Assembly: GCA_021772935.1 (NCBI GenBank)
Contig: JAJFLA010000011.1
Span: forward strand, 1-49,251
From: Gammaproteobacteria bacterium
GTDB taxonomy: Bacteria > Pseudomonadota > Gammaproteobacteria > Xanthomonadales > SZUA-36
DNA: 49,251 nucleotides
Direction: 5' to 3'
This document shows, piece after piece, positions 25,061 through 34,233 of this stretch. Made by a program: the position numbers and the translations under genes. The notes under the pieces were generated by a model. The model was not told where the DNA came from and ran no database searches. It saw only the letters and a list, made by a program, of their open reading frames with translations. Positions within the stretch are counted from its first letter, which is position 1. Each line of letters begins with the position of its first letter.

Positions 25061-25990
25061 ATGCAGGTAATCAGAGACAATCCTGGCAGGCAGTTGCTGC
25101 AATCTTCGGTCGTAACTATTGGCAATTTTGATGGCTTGCACTTAGGGCATCAGGCGTTAATCCAACGTTGTAAGGTTCTGGCTGATGGGAAGCGTCCGAT
25201 TGCAGTCGTGACATTCGAGCCATTACCACAAGTTTGGTTCAGATCAGATGCTGCGCCGGCCCGTCTGATGTCTGTACGCCAGAAGTTGGATTACCTTGCA
25301 GATGAAGGCATAAGTCTCGTCTGGATGATGCGGTTTAATCAGGTTTTGGCGGACATGAGCGCTGATTCATTTGTGCAAACGGTTCTTGTAAAGACTTTGA
25401 CAGCTAATGATGTGGTGGTCGGCAAAGATTTCCATTATGGCAAGGGCCGACAAGGTGATACGGATTCACTTCGTCTGTCCGGCGAGAAGCTGGGCTTTGG
25501 CTTGAATATCGTTCCAATGCTTGATGTTGACGGTCAACGAGCTTCCAGTACCAGCGTGCGCGATTGTCTTGCGAGAGGGGATCTGGAACAGGCAAGACAC
25601 TTGCTGGGCAGACCTTTTCGAATGGCGGGCAGGGTGGTGAGAGGCCGTCAATTAGGCCGCCAGTTGGGTTATCCAACTGCTAATATTCGTCTGGCAGCGT
25701 TGCCCAGCCCGTTAATGGGTATTTTCGCGATAAGGGCTCGCTGGGGCAGTAGTGGTTGGCGTGATGGTGTAGCGAATCTTGGAACGCGTCCGGCTGTGGG
25801 TGGGGAAGGTTTCCTGCTTGAAGCCCACTTGTTTGATTTTGAGGGCAGTCTGTATGGTCTGAGGCTGGAAGTAGAATTTGTAAAGAAGCTCCGCGATGAA
25901 GCAAACTTTGAAGAAATTGGTGATCTCATTGTGCAAATGCGGGAAGATGAACGGCAGGCACGGCATTGCCTGGCATTAACTGAAAACTGA
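25061..25990 (+). CDS. ribF: Bifunctional riboflavin kinase / FAD synthetase
   Basis: 309 residues. The N-terminal FMN adenylyltransferase has TIGNFDGLHLGHQALIQR (19-36). The C-terminal riboflavin kinase has GRQLGYPTANIRL and the NLGTRPAVGG and LEAHLFDFEGSLYG motifs. It makes FMN then FAD. First gene of the ribF-ileS-lspA-ispH series. Confidence 0.96.
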   Translation: MQVIRDNPGRQLLQSSVVTIGNFDGLHLGHQALIQRCKVLADGKRPIAVVTFEPLPQVWFRSDAAPARLMSVRQKLDYLADEGISLVWMMRFNQVLADMSADSFVQTVLVKTLTANDVVVGKDFHYGKGRQGDTDSLRLSGEKLGFGLNIVPMLDVDGQRASSTSVRDCLARGDLEQARHLLGRPFRMAGRVVRGRQLGRQLGYPTANIRLAALPSPLMGIFAIRARWGSSGWRDGVANLGTRPAVGGEGFLLEAHLFDFEGSLYGLRLEVEFVKKLRDEANFEEIGDLIVQMREDERQARHCLALTEN

Positions 25991-26014
25991 TAGACGAAAA
26001 AAGCAAAGATTAGT

Positions 26015-28825
26015 ATGGAATACAAAGACACAATCAATCTGCCATATACCGCTTTCCCGATGAAAGCCAACCTGGCCAACCGTGAACCGCAAATGCTGAA
26101 GCAATGGGAAGAAAGCGGTCTATATGAACGGATCCAGGCGCATACGGCCGAGCGGCCCTCATTTATCCTGCACGATGGCCCACCGTATGCCAATGGCGAA
26201 ATTCATACCGGTCACGCGGTTAACAAAATCTTGAAGGACATGGTGGTCAAGTCACGTTTACTGGCGGGATTTAAATCCCCTTATGTGCCGGGCTGGGACT
26301 GTCATGGTTTGCCAATCGAATTACAGGTTGAAAAGAAGGTCGGCAAGGTTGGTCGTAAAGTGGATGCCCGCACGTTCAGGCAAAAATGCCGACAATATGC
26401 TGATCGTCAGATTAGTCTACAACGAGAAGGATTTAAGCGTCTGGGTGTGCTGGCTAAATGGGACGATCCATATGCCACGAACAAGTTCACCTATGAAGCC
26501 AACATGGTTCGCGCGTTGGCAAAAATCATTGAAGCGGGTCATCTGGACCAAGGTGTTAAACCGGTTAACTGGTGTTTTGATTGTGGCTCGGCGCTGGCCG
26601 AAGCCGAAATTGAATATCAGGATAAAACCTCACCTGCGGTTGATGTGTTGTTTAGTGCAGTCGACAAAAAGGCAATACTCGGGGCTTTTTCGGTTGCTGC
26701 CATAAACGCTGATGTCGGCATCCCAATATGGACCACCACGCCCTGGACCTTACCGGCCAACGAAGCTGTAGCCCTGAATGCAGAACTGGATTATGTACTG
26801 GTCAAAGGCCGATGGCGGGGGCAAGACCTGGCAGTCGTGCTGGCAGCGGACCTGAAAGATGCGGTTGCCAGTCGCATTGGTTTGGATAGTGTTGAAGTGT
26901 TGGGTAGCTGCAAAGGTGCAGCTCTGGAAAACCAGTTGTTACACCACCCCTTTTATGACCGGCAGGTACCCGTAATCCTGGCTGAACATGTGACGACGGA
27001 TGCGGGCACCGGAGCTGTACATACCGCACCAGGACATGGTGATGATGATTTCCGTGTTGGCAAATTATACGACTTACCAATTACCAGCCCTGTGGCTGCA
27101 AATGGTCTTTATCTGCCTGATACAGAATTGTTTGCTGGCAAGTTTGTTTGGAGTGCCAACGCCGACATTGTTGAATTAATGCAAAACAAACGGGTGTTAC
27201 TACACCATGAAGCATTTTTGCACAGTTACCCACATTGCTGGCGGCATAAGTCACCCACCGCATTCAGGGTTACACCACAATGGTTTATCGACATGGATAA
27301 AGCTGGCCTGCGTACACGCGCACTGGCGGCCATTAAAGATATACGCTGGGTACCGGCTTGGGGTGAGGAGCGCATCAGTGGAATGATAGAAGGGCGCCCT
27401 GACTGGTGTATTTCCAGACAGAGGACCTGGGGTGTGCCGATTACGCTTTTTGTTCACCGAACCAGTGAAGAACGACATCCGGATACTGGTGCATTGATGC
27501 ATAAGGCTGCAGATCTGATCGAAGAATTTGGTATTGATTGCTGGTATGAAGATGATATTTACCAACGATTGGGTGTTGATGAGTCTGAATATGTGCAAGT
27601 CGCGGACATACTTGATGTGTGGTTCGACTCTGGTGTCAGTCATCATTGTGTGTTGGATGAGCGTGATGAGTTACGCCGTCCTGCCGATGTCTACCTGGAA
27701 GGTTCGGATCAGCATAGAGGCTGGTTCCAATCTTCATTGTTGACCTCGATTGCCATGCATGGTGAAGCGCCATACAAGCAGGTCCTGACGCATGGTTTTG
27801 TGGTGGATTCTGATGGCAAAAAAATGTCCAAGTCATTGGGCAATGTACTGGCGCCACAAAAAATCATGAATTCTCTGGGTGCTGATGTGCTTAGGCTATG
27901 GGTTGCCGCAGCGGATTATCGTGGGGAAATGTCGATCTCTGATGAAATTCTTAAACGGGTTTCAGATGCATACCGTCGCATTCGTAATACGGCACGGTTT
28001 CTGTTGGGTAACCTCGATGGTTTTGTGCCAGCAGATGCGCTCACAGCAGATCAATTGCTACCTTTTGATCGCTGGGCGGTGGCACGTGCGTTACAGATTC
28101 AAAATGAAATCAGCCAGGCGTACGATGACTACCAGTTCATGCAGGTCTATCAAAAGGTAAACAATTATTGTGCTTTGGAATTGAGTGCGATTTATCTGAA
28201 CGTCCTGAAGGATCGTCTTTACACCACGGGTAAAGACAGCTTGGCACGTCGCTCTGCTCAAACAGCCATGTACCACATACTGGAAAGTCTGGTTCGCTGG
28301 ATTGCGCCGGTATTAAGCTATACCGCTGAAGAAATTTGGGTATTGATGCCGGGTGACAGGCCAGACAGTGTCTTGATGAGCCAGTGGTATGAGGGCCTGT
28401 TTAGCCTTGACGATGGGCTTTATGATGAGTTGTTTTGGCAGGAAACTACGGCACTGATTAATACCGTGAACGAAGCTATTGAGCCTTTACGGAGGGATAA
28501 AGTTATTCGCGGGTCCCTGGAAGCGACGGTGCGTATTCAGCCTGTTAACGAAGAACGCCGTGAGTTTCTGGAAAAATGGGGTGATGAATTACGTTTTATA
28601 TTGATCGTATCAGAAGCGACAATAGAAACTGCTGGTGCCTGTGCGCCTGCAAATGGCTACGAGACACCGGATTATCGGGTCTGGATTGAAAAGAACAGCA
28701 ACAATAAGTGTGTACGTTGCTGGCATCAGCGTGAAGATGTGGGTCAGTCAAACGAGCACCCGGAGCTGTGTTCACGTTGTATCGAAAATGTTGTGGGTGC
28801 TGGGGAACAGCGCAGGATCGCTTGA
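26015..28825 (+). CDS. ileS: Isoleucyl-tRNA synthetase
   Basis: 936 residues, class I synthetase. The HIGH-type motif is HTGH at 64-67 and the KMSKS loop is at 603-607. The editing domain has [15 protein letters not shown] and [16 protein letters not shown]. The C-terminal zinc finger has Cys899, Cys902, Cys919 and Cys922. It charges tRNA-Ile and edits Val. Length and zinc finger match the E. coli-type enzyme. lspA starts one base after its stop. Confidence 0.98.
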   Translation: MEYKDTINLPYTAFPMKANLANREPQMLKQWEESGLYERIQAHTAERPSFILHDGPPYANGEIHTGHAVNKILKDMVVKSRLLAGFKSPYVPGWDCHGLPIELQVEKKVGKVGRKVDARTFRQKCRQYADRQISLQREGFKRLGVLAKWDDPYATNKFTYEANMVRALAKIIEAGHLDQGVKPVNWCFDCGSALAEAEIEYQDKTSPAVDVLFSAVDKKAILGAFSVAAINADVGIPIWTTTPWTLPANEAVALNAELDYVLVKGRWRGQDLAVVLAADLKDAVASRIGLDSVEVLGSCKGAALENQLLHHPFYDRQVPVILAEHVTTDAGTGAVHTAPGHGDDDFRVGKLYDLPITSPVAANGLYLPDTELFAGKFVWSANADIVELMQNKRVLLHHEAFLHSYPHCWRHKSPTAFRVTPQWFIDMDKAGLRTRALAAIKDIRWVPAWGEERISGMIEGRPDWCISRQRTWGVPITLFVHRTSEERHPDTGALMHKAADLIEEFGIDCWYEDDIYQRLGVDESEYVQVADILDVWFDSGVSHHCVLDERDELRRPADVYLEGSDQHRGWFQSSLLTSIAMHGEAPYKQVLTHGFVVDSDGKKMSKSLGNVLAPQKIMNSLGADVLRLWVAAADYRGEMSISDEILKRVSDAYRRIRNTARFLLGNLDGFVPADALTADQLLPFDRWAVARALQIQNEISQAYDDYQFMQVYQKVNNYCALELSAIYLNVLKDRLYTTGKDSLARRSAQTAMYHILESLVRWIAPVLSYTAEEIWVLMPGDRPDSVLMSQWYEGLFSLDDGLYDELFWQETTALINTVNEAIEPLRRDKVIRGSLEATVRIQPVNEERREFLEKWGDELRFILIVSEATIETAGACAPANGYETPDYRVWIEKNSNNKCVRCWHQREDVGQSNEHPELCSRCIENVVGAGEQRRIA

Positions 28826-28826
28826 A

Positions 28827-29357
28827 ATGAATCTGCAATCACTAAAACTTCACGATCTGTTTCGCAACAAACGAGCATTTGCCTGGCTGTTGATGTCTGC
28901 ACTGATCGTCATTCTGGACCTGTGGACCAAAGGTCTGGCTACAGAGTCCCTCACTTTGTACCGACCGGTAGAGTTGACTTCCTGGCTGAATATGACGCTT
29001 GCACATAATTATGGTGCTGCCTTCAGTTTTCTGAGTGATGCGGGTGGCTGGCAACGTTGGCTATTTACGACTCTTGCGTTGTTGGTAACGCTGGTGTTAA
29101 TCGTCTGGTTGCTGCGTTTGCCTTCAAGTGAAAAACTGACGGCAGTAGCGCTTGGTTTTATCATTGGTGGCGCTGTTGGCAACCTGATCGACCGAATAAT
29201 TAACGGGTATGTCGTAGATTTTATAGATGTTTATTATCATGATTGGCACTGGCCGGCGTTTAATCTGGCCGATTCAGCAATCACCGGTGGCGTGATATTG
29301 TTATTGATTGATGGGTTTTTTTTGGCAAAGTCAACAAAGCGGTCCGTGGTTGATTAA
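28827..29357 (+). CDS. lspA: Lipoprotein signal peptidase (SPase II)
   Basis: 176 residues with four membrane helices. The conserved motifs are [11 protein letters not shown] (61-71), GNLIDR (118-123), VVDFID (129-134) and FNLADS (145-150), which hold the catalytic aspartates. It cleaves the signal peptide of diacylglyceryl-prolipoproteins. The ATG at 28827 is preferred (AGGA 10 bases upstream, within ileS); an upstream frame extension lies inside ileS. Its stop and the ispH ATG overlap by one base. Confidence 0.96.
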   Translation: MNLQSLKLHDLFRNKRAFAWLLMSALIVILDLWTKGLATESLTLYRPVELTSWLNMTLAHNYGAAFSFLSDAGGWQRWLFTTLALLVTLVLIVWLLRLPSSEKLTAVALGFIIGGAVGNLIDRIINGYVVDFIDVYYHDWHWPAFNLADSAITGGVILLLIDGFFLAKSTKRSVVD

Positions 29358-30298
29358 TGGATGTCTATCTGGCTAATCCGCGCGGCTTTTGTGCTGGTGT
29401 CGACCGGGCGATAGAAATTGTTGAGCGCGCACTGGAGCTTTTTGGTGCACCTATTTACGTGCGACATGAAGTCGTGCATAACCGTTTTGTGGTGGATCGA
29501 CTGACTGGATTAGGGGCGGTATTCGTCGAAGAGTTGGACGACGTACCGGATAATGCCATCGTAATTTTCAGTGCTCATGGTGTATCTCAAAAGGTACGTG
29601 AGGCTGGTACACAACGTGGTCTGAAAGTTTTTGATGCGACCTGCCCACTGGTTACCAAAGTTCATCTGGAGGTCGCCAGACATTGTAAGGCCGGACGCGA
29701 TGCAGTGTTGATAGGACACGCGGGTCATCCGGAAGTGGAGGGTACGTTGGGGCAGTGGTTCAAAACCCCACCACGGGATAACCGGATATACCTGGTCGAG
29801 TCCCCTGAAGATGTTGCCTTGTTGAAAGTTACTTATCCGGAAGAGCTGGCGTTCGTGACGCAAACGACCTTATCGGTTGATGATACAAAGAGTGTAATTG
29901 CAGCCTTGCAGCAAAAGTTTCCAGCCATCGTCGGGCCCAAGCATGACGACATCTGCTACGCCACGCAAAACCGTCAGGATGCAGTAAAGGCGTTGGCCCA
30001 GGACGCTGATCTGTTGCTGGTGGTGGGCTCGGTTAACAGTTCAAACTCCAACCGCTTGCGCGAACTTGCAGAGAAGCGAGGTGTTTCCGCCTACCTGATT
30101 GACGGCGCTGAGGACATCAAGCCTGAATGGTTAATCAATGCTAAACGAGTGGTAGTAACGGCGGGCGCGTCAGCACCGGAGAGCCTGGTCGCAGGTGTCA
30201 TAGAACAGCTTCGTCAGAAGGCATCGGTCAGTGTCACTGAATTTGAAGGTGTGGCTGAGCACATGGAATTTGCATTGCCCAAAGAATTACGTAACTAA
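29357..30298 (+). CDS. ispH: 4-hydroxy-3-methylbut-2-enyl diphosphate reductase
   Basis: 313 residues. The last enzyme of the MEP pathway, forming IPP and DMAPP with a [4Fe-4S] cluster held by Cys12 (RGFCAGV), Cys96 (DATCPLV) and Cys200 ([11 protein letters not shown]). HPEVEGT carries the catalytic Glu. It directly follows lspA; the fkpB gene that lies between them in E. coli and Pseudomonas is absent. Confidence 0.97.
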   Translation: MDVYLANPRGFCAGVDRAIEIVERALELFGAPIYVRHEVVHNRFVVDRLTGLGAVFVEELDDVPDNAIVIFSAHGVSQKVREAGTQRGLKVFDATCPLVTKVHLEVARHCKAGRDAVLIGHAGHPEVEGTLGQWFKTPPRDNRIYLVESPEDVALLKVTYPEELAFVTQTTLSVDDTKSVIAALQQKFPAIVGPKHDDICYATQNRQDAVKALAQDADLLLVVGSVNSSNSNRLRELAEKRGVSAYLIDGAEDIKPEWLINAKRVVVTAGASAPESLVAGVIEQLRQKASVSVTEFEGVAEHMEFALPKELRN

Positions 30299-30331
30299 TG
30301 CTGCTTCAATATGCGGCTGGGCCAGCATCTT

Positions 30332-30751
30332 TCAGCGACCATTCCAGCACTTCATCAAACTGATATTCTTGGTGCTGATACTTCTGGCCCCGCTCTGATC
30401 CATAGACATGCTGCCACAAGGGTCTGCAAGCTGTGCACCCAGTGGGATGGCCATCGCGACATAGCTCTGCCCCTGGGTATTTGGTGAACGATAAGTGAGC
30501 TGGTAGTGCTGTTGTTCAGAGGTCGGTTTGCACAGATTGGTATCGTAACTTCCCCGGCTGGCATTGATGCGTTCCTGACACATAGAGGCCTGTAGTAACA
30601 TCCTGATGGCTTCGGTGCGGTGTACTCTCAGCATGTAACTACGATAGCTAGCCATGGCCATAGCGAGCAGTATGCTCATTACGGCCATAACGATGACCAG
30701 TTCGATCAATGTAACGCCATGGCATGAGATTGATTTTGGTTTGGGCATCAT
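30332..30751 (-). CDS. pilE: Type IV minor pilin PilE-like
   Basis: 139 residues. The class III leader MMPKPKSISCHG precedes VTLIELVIVMAVMSILLAMA, with Glu at mature position 5, the prepilin peptidase site and assembly helix. The C-terminal region has cysteines in ..CQERI, NLCKP, DPCG and MKCW. It is the last gene of the pilVWXE series and lies next to ispH, as in Pseudomonas. Start 30751 follows the pilX stop; a TTG further upstream lies within pilX. Confidence 0.85.
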   Translation of the reverse strand: MMPKPKSISCHGVTLIELVIVMAVMSILLAMAMASYRSYMLRVHRTEAIRMLLQASMCQERINASRGSYDTNLCKPTSEQQHYQLTYRSPNTQGQSYVAMAIPLGAQLADPCGSMSMDQSGARSISTKNISLMKCWNGR

Positions 30752-30756
30752 GTTTG

Positions 30757-31428
30757 TCAGCGAAGTTCCTGCCAGGCAAGGCGTCCGCAAGGTGCTGCTG
30801 GTTCTGAACCGGGACAGGTGCCTGACATATCAGTTTTGCGCAGTTGAGAGGCGCCAATGGCAGGCCAGGACCGTACGACCGTACTTTCAATCACGGAAAC
30901 AACCGCATTGGTCCAGCCGCTACCGCGCGCCAGTATTCGATACCAAACCTGCAAATCCGTAGTACCGTTTTCGGTGGGTGGCATTGCATGAACAACTTCA
31001 ATCATCCATACCGGTGGGTTGATACTGTTACGGGAGATGTTGGCAATCCGGGCACCCGTCAAGGGGTCAATACCTGCCTCATGCCCGTGCTGCATCCACC
31101 AGGAGAGACTCTCGAATTCCGGATGAGGTGGCAGGTCCCCCATCGCATGAATAGTTAAACCTTCACAAGGTTCTGTGCAGTTTTCCGGCGCTGGTCCATC
31201 CATCTCAAGCAACCAGTTTTCTGCCCAGGAAAGTGTCGATAATGCAGATTGTTTGGCGCGTTCTGTTTCCTGAAAGTTGGCAGCCAATTTGGCTTGCAAT
31301 ATGGCATCAGTGGAGGCGGATAAGCCTAGCAGGGTCAGGGCCGTCAAGAAAATCAGGCAAAGTAGCAATACCATGCCAGTTTGAGTCATAACGACATTGT
31401 TCTGGCTCCTGAAACAATCGGTGTTCAT
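30757..31428 (-). CDS. pilX: Type IV pilus assembly protein PilX-like
   Basis: 223 residues. The N-terminal hydrophobic segment TGMVLLLCLIFLTALTLLGLSA is PilX-like, without the Glu-5 motif. Then come ILQAKLAANFQETERAKQSALSTLSWAENWLL, typical of PilX, and a C-terminal Cys-containing globular part. Minor pseudopilins of this kind prime pilus assembly. The start overlaps the pilW stop as ATGA. Confidence 0.83.
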   Translation of the reverse strand: MNTDCFRSQNNVVMTQTGMVLLLCLIFLTALTLLGLSASTDAILQAKLAANFQETERAKQSALSTLSWAENWLLEMDGPAPENCTEPCEGLTIHAMGDLPPHPEFESLSWWMQHGHEAGIDPLTGARIANISRNSINPPVWMIEVVHAMPPTENGTTDLQVWYRILARGSGWTNAVVSVIESTVVRSWPAIGASQLRKTDMSGTCPGSEPAAPCGRLAWQELR

Positions 31429-32177
31429 TTCAACCTGCCGCGGATTGCAGTTGTCAACGAACTTATCCTGCGTAAATGGCCGTCTGCGGGCGTGGTAATC
31501 GCTTCATCAAGCAATGTGATTTGTTCGCTGGAAGCTTCATCGAATGCTTGTTGTGTAGACAGTAATAAGGCGACTTTTACTGCCCGAATATTACGTTCCT
31601 GCTGCCATGCCTGTCCGGTTACCCAGCGATCAGCAATATTGTCGCTATTTTGATCTTCTGCGTATAAAACCTGCATGGAGTCCACGGATTCGATCAGGCC
31701 AAAATTATTGATTTGAGTTTTTAGCCTGGAAGCATCTGGTCCATAACGACAAGTTAAGGTCAGGTTGTTGCTTGTGTTCACGCGAAAACGGGCCTGTAGC
31801 AAATAATATTGAGGCTGGCCACCGCTATCTTTGACAATATTTTCCTTGCCATAACAGTTGTATCTGGACCAACGTTGTAGACCTAATTGGTCCCCCAACA
31901 ACAAACTGCCGTTTTGGGTTTCTTCCGTCAAAGCAGGCAGCTCTGATTGTTTATTCCATGGCTCAGGTTGATAACCAGCCTGGGCGATATAGGTCGTCAA
32001 CACGTCATGCGCATAACGGCTGGACGTTTCTAACTGGCTTTGGCTCAACTGCAAGCGGTAAGCCGAAACACTTCCAGCCAGCAATTGGACGATCCCGGAG
32101 ATTAGCAAGCTTGACAAAAATACAGCAATCATCACTTCCATCAATGTGAAGCCATAGTGACTCTTATATGTCGACAT
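31425..32177 (-). CDS. pilW: Type IV pilus assembly protein PilW-like
   Basis: 250 residues starting MSTYKSHYG, then FTLMEVMIAVFLSSLLISGI, the prepilin helix with Glu at +5. The long beta-rich C-terminal domain fits PilW. The start at 32177 lies one base after the pilV stop; a longer in-frame start at 32240 would lie inside pilV. Confidence 0.86.
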   Translation of the reverse strand: MSTYKSHYGFTLMEVMIAVFLSSLLISGIVQLLAGSVSAYRLQLSQSQLETSSRYAHDVLTTYIAQAGYQPEPWNKQSELPALTEETQNGSLLLGDQLGLQRWSRYNCYGKENIVKDSGGQPQYYLLQARFRVNTSNNLTLTCRYGPDASRLKTQINNFGLIESVDSMQVLYAEDQNSDNIADRWVTGQAWQQERNIRAVKVALLLSTQQAFDEASSEQITLLDEAITTPADGHLRRISSLTTAIRGRLK

Positions 32178-32178
32178 G

Positions 32179-32718
32179 TCAGGATATTTCCAGCGCAAAC
32201 CGGTACTGGTTTGAACCATTGGCTTCGGTACTCTGGCCATTCCAGAATATTTTAATCACCAGGGGACCGGCACCGTCACATTGACTGTTTCCCTCGACAC
32301 CGTCCTGTGGCGTCTCATCGTGGCAGACCAGCCCCCTGGCATTTGGGATGCTATCGGCAAGTTCAAGTTGCCAAAGCCTAAAATCGTAGTCAGCCTGTTG
32401 TTCAGGTGTGCATTGACCCTCGCGATTGCAAATTTGTGTAATGGTTTCCGGTGGATTCAGATAGTGGTGCAAACCACCCGGATTCAAGCGAATTTGTTCA
32501 GCCAGACTGGCCGCTGCCATGGCTGCAATGCCTTCCCGTTGTGCCTGAGCAGAGCCAATAATGCTGGATAGCAACAAGGCAGCGAAACCTGCCAGACCCA
32601 GGGAAAATACCGTGCCAGCAATGAGAACTTCCAGCAAACTGAAGCCAGGGCTGCCAGGTTTGCGTACATCGGTTTTTAACCACTTCTTTTTTGTACAGAT
32701 TTTTTGTAGTACCAACAC
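32179..32718 (-). CDS. pilV: Type IV pilus modification protein PilV-like
   Basis: 179 residues. A leader ending in SPG precedes FSLLEVLIAGTVFSLGLAGF, the prepilin helix with Glu at +5. AMAAASLAEQIRLNPGG follows, as in PilV. The start is GTG, with AGAGGA 9 bases upstream. First gene of the minor pilin operon; fimT/fimU and pilY1 are not present. Confidence 0.84.
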   Translation of the reverse strand: MLVLQKICTKKKWLKTDVRKPGSPGFSLLEVLIAGTVFSLGLAGFAALLLSSIIGSAQAQREGIAAMAAASLAEQIRLNPGGLHHYLNPPETITQICNREGQCTPEQQADYDFRLWQLELADSIPNARGLVCHDETPQDGVEGNSQCDGAGPLVIKIFWNGQSTEANGSNQYRFALEIS

Positions 32719-32860
32719 GAGTTTCCGTCCTCTTGCTTGAGGTGTTGTAGATGTTGGTATATTTTCCGGTCACGAGTACGAATTCGATAGAGCAAACTGC
32801 GGTTAAGCATTGTCAGCAATGGCTGAGCTTTTTGTAGGCAGATGCCGTCCAACGACGTTG

Positions 32861-32889
32861 TTGTCGCAGGGTGATGATTTGCATATACT
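32861..32889 (+). promoter_or_regulatory. Promoter of tRNA-Thr
   Basis: TTGTCG (32861-32866), a 17-base spacer and TATACT (32884-32889) are followed by G+C-rich GCCGCCC, a discriminator typical of stable RNA promoters. The tRNA starts 15 bases later. Confidence 0.75.
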
Positions 32890-32903
32890 TGCCGCCCTTC
32901 GGA

Positions 32904-32979
32904 GCCGACATAGCTCAGTTGGTAGAGCGGCGCATTCGTAATGCGTAGGTCAGAGGTTCGAATCCTCTTGTCGGCACCA
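32904..32979 (+). tRNA. tRNA-Thr (anticodon CGT)
   Basis: A 76-base cloverleaf. The acceptor GCCGACA pairs with TGTCGGC, the D-arm is AGCTCAGTTGGTAGAGC, and the anticodon stem GCGCA/TGCGT has loop TTCGTAA (CGT reads ACG). The T-arm is AGAGGTTCGAATCCTCT and CCA is encoded. It could be an integration site for the A+T-rich region that follows, but I see no duplicated 3-prime end downstream. Confidence 0.97.
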
Positions 32980-33094
32980 TAAAATCAAGGTGCTTACCGG
33001 GTACATAGGTAACAGTTTATCCGATCCCCTGTGTCAGGATAGTTGTCGCATCAACGTACTATTCTGTTTTTCGTAGCGATAACTTGAGGACGAT

Positions 33095-33200
33095 ATGACC
33101 AAGCCATATTCGGTGGCCTTTAAGCAAAAAAATGGTTCAACGACTTACTGGGAAGAATGCTGTTAGTGCGGTTTTCCTGTTCACGTACAAATCAAACTGA
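33095..33200 (+). pseudogene. Remnant of an IS transposase orfA, frameshifted and truncated
   Basis: ATG at 33095 with GAGGA upstream encodes MTKPYSVAFKQK, then the frame shifts by one base at a run of seven A (33126-33132). It continues as MVQRLTGKNAVSAV before losing similarity and stopping at 33200. YS.AFKQKMVQRLTG.NAVSA is the start of a helix-turn-helix transposase OrfA found in many gammaproteobacteria (from memory). CTGACCATTTCCACA and ACTGACCACTACC just after it (33197-33232) look like IS-end sequence. It is a decayed fragment. Confidence 0.6.
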
Positions 33201-33277
33201 CCATTTCCACACTTATACTGACCACTACCTCCGTCGTGATAAGATTTCATCTATCAACAGCTATCAAAGAGGGTGGG

Positions 33278-33613
33278 ATGAACAATCGAGAAGCGCTGGC
33301 TACCAATATCAAGTTATTCATGAAACGGGCTGATATTCGGTCACAAGCCCAATTCGCGAGGGTTGCCGGAGTTTCGCAAACTCAAATCGGCAACATTCTT
33401 GGCCAGAGGAAAGCTGCTTCAATTGATCTGGTAGAACGTCTGGCTGCTGGCCTCGGTTGTGAACCGTGGTTGTTACTTGCACCGGTTGCTTTGGTGAAAG
33501 AGTATGGAGGTGAGGATTTCGCCCCTTTGGTGTATAACTATTTGAGATTGAACCAAAAGGATCAGGATGCTGTTTGGGACTTGGCACACGACCTCAATCA
33601 GGACAAAACATAA
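33278..33613 (+). CDS. XRE-family HTH transcriptional regulator
   Basis: 111 residues. The helix-turn-helix region is at about 8-65: SQAQFARVAGVSQTQIGNILGQRKAASIDLVERLAAGLG, with the Cro/C1-type recognition helix VSQTQIGNIL. A short C-terminal helical part follows. It is probably a DNA-binding repressor; its target is unknown. The ATG at 33278 follows GAGG. Two palindromes CACTATAGTG lie about 120 and 260 bases downstream and are possible operators. The position beside a tRNA and an IS remnant suggests a horizontally acquired region. Confidence 0.85.
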   Translation: MNNREALATNIKLFMKRADIRSQAQFARVAGVSQTQIGNILGQRKAASIDLVERLAAGLGCEPWLLLAPVALVKEYGGEDFAPLVYNYLRLNQKDQDAVWDLAHDLNQDKT

Positions 33614-33727
33614 ATTACCCTGCGAATTAAAAAACCTTACTCAAATCACATCGATCTTAGGGAAAGGTTCAGTAAAAGTAGTGAATAAAAAAATGCAATA
33701 TGATTTTGACAACAATAGTGTCTATAT

Positions 33728-33744
33728 TCAGCACTATAGTGATT
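33728..33744. promoter_or_regulatory. Palindromic operator candidate 1
   Basis: TCAGCACTATAGTGATT contains the perfect 10-base palindrome CACTATAGTG. The whole 17 bases are repeated in inverted orientation at 33871-33887. It may bind the upstream XRE regulator (inference from position and symmetry). Confidence 0.5.
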
Positions 33745-33870
33745 GTTTATAAGACCTTCTTAAACGCCCATGTTTTGATCTTATTGTGCAGATTCAAGTA
33801 AATAGTTTTTAGACGTAAACCAAATTCAAAGCAAGATGCTCTCAAAAGTCAGTTTTATATTGATCAGTTT

Positions 33871-33887
33871 AATCACTATAGTGCTGA
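33871..33887. promoter_or_regulatory. Palindromic operator candidate 2
   Basis: AATCACTATAGTGCTGA is the exact reverse complement of 33728-33744. The centres are 143 bases apart, a spacing that could support DNA looping. Alternatively both are the terminal inverted repeats of a small non-coding element of about 160 bp. Confidence 0.5.
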
Positions 33888-34233
33888 TTCATCTGGTATA
33901 TCCTATAAATTCAACCAATTAGATTATTGACGGCTCTAGGCGACTGGAGTGATAATACTGTGAAAACTGCAAGCGCACACCAGTACGCTCATAAAAACAG
34001 GTAGTTAAAATGTCGTTTAGCACCGCTGTGAAACAGAAGGTAACCAAGATTCTCAAGAAAGATCGTTGGTAAACGGTAGATGTTCTGATGTGTCTCGGAC
34101 ACTGGCTTGAATAAAGGACTTGTCATGCTTTTAAATCCTGCGAGTTTTGGTTCTTTCAATTTACCTGATACCGTGATACCTCCAAACCTTATTCTAATAT
34201 CTATGCCGCCCGCAAGACAGGCAAGGATCTAAC

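Larger units (their letters stand above)
33614..34233. other. A+T-rich 620-base gap with no recognised gene
   Basis: Clearly richer in A+T than the flanks, and it holds the two inverted palindromes listed separately. A 20-residue ORF at 34010-34072 (MSFSTAVKQKVTKILKKDRW) could be a small basic peptide or a gene relic; support is weak. AAGGA at about 34220 is the ribosome binding site of the next gene. Confidence 0.5.

Noticed and set aside
28635-28826. N-terminal extension of lspA within ileS
   Set aside because: The extension has no LspA similarity; the ATG at 28827 gives the standard protein.
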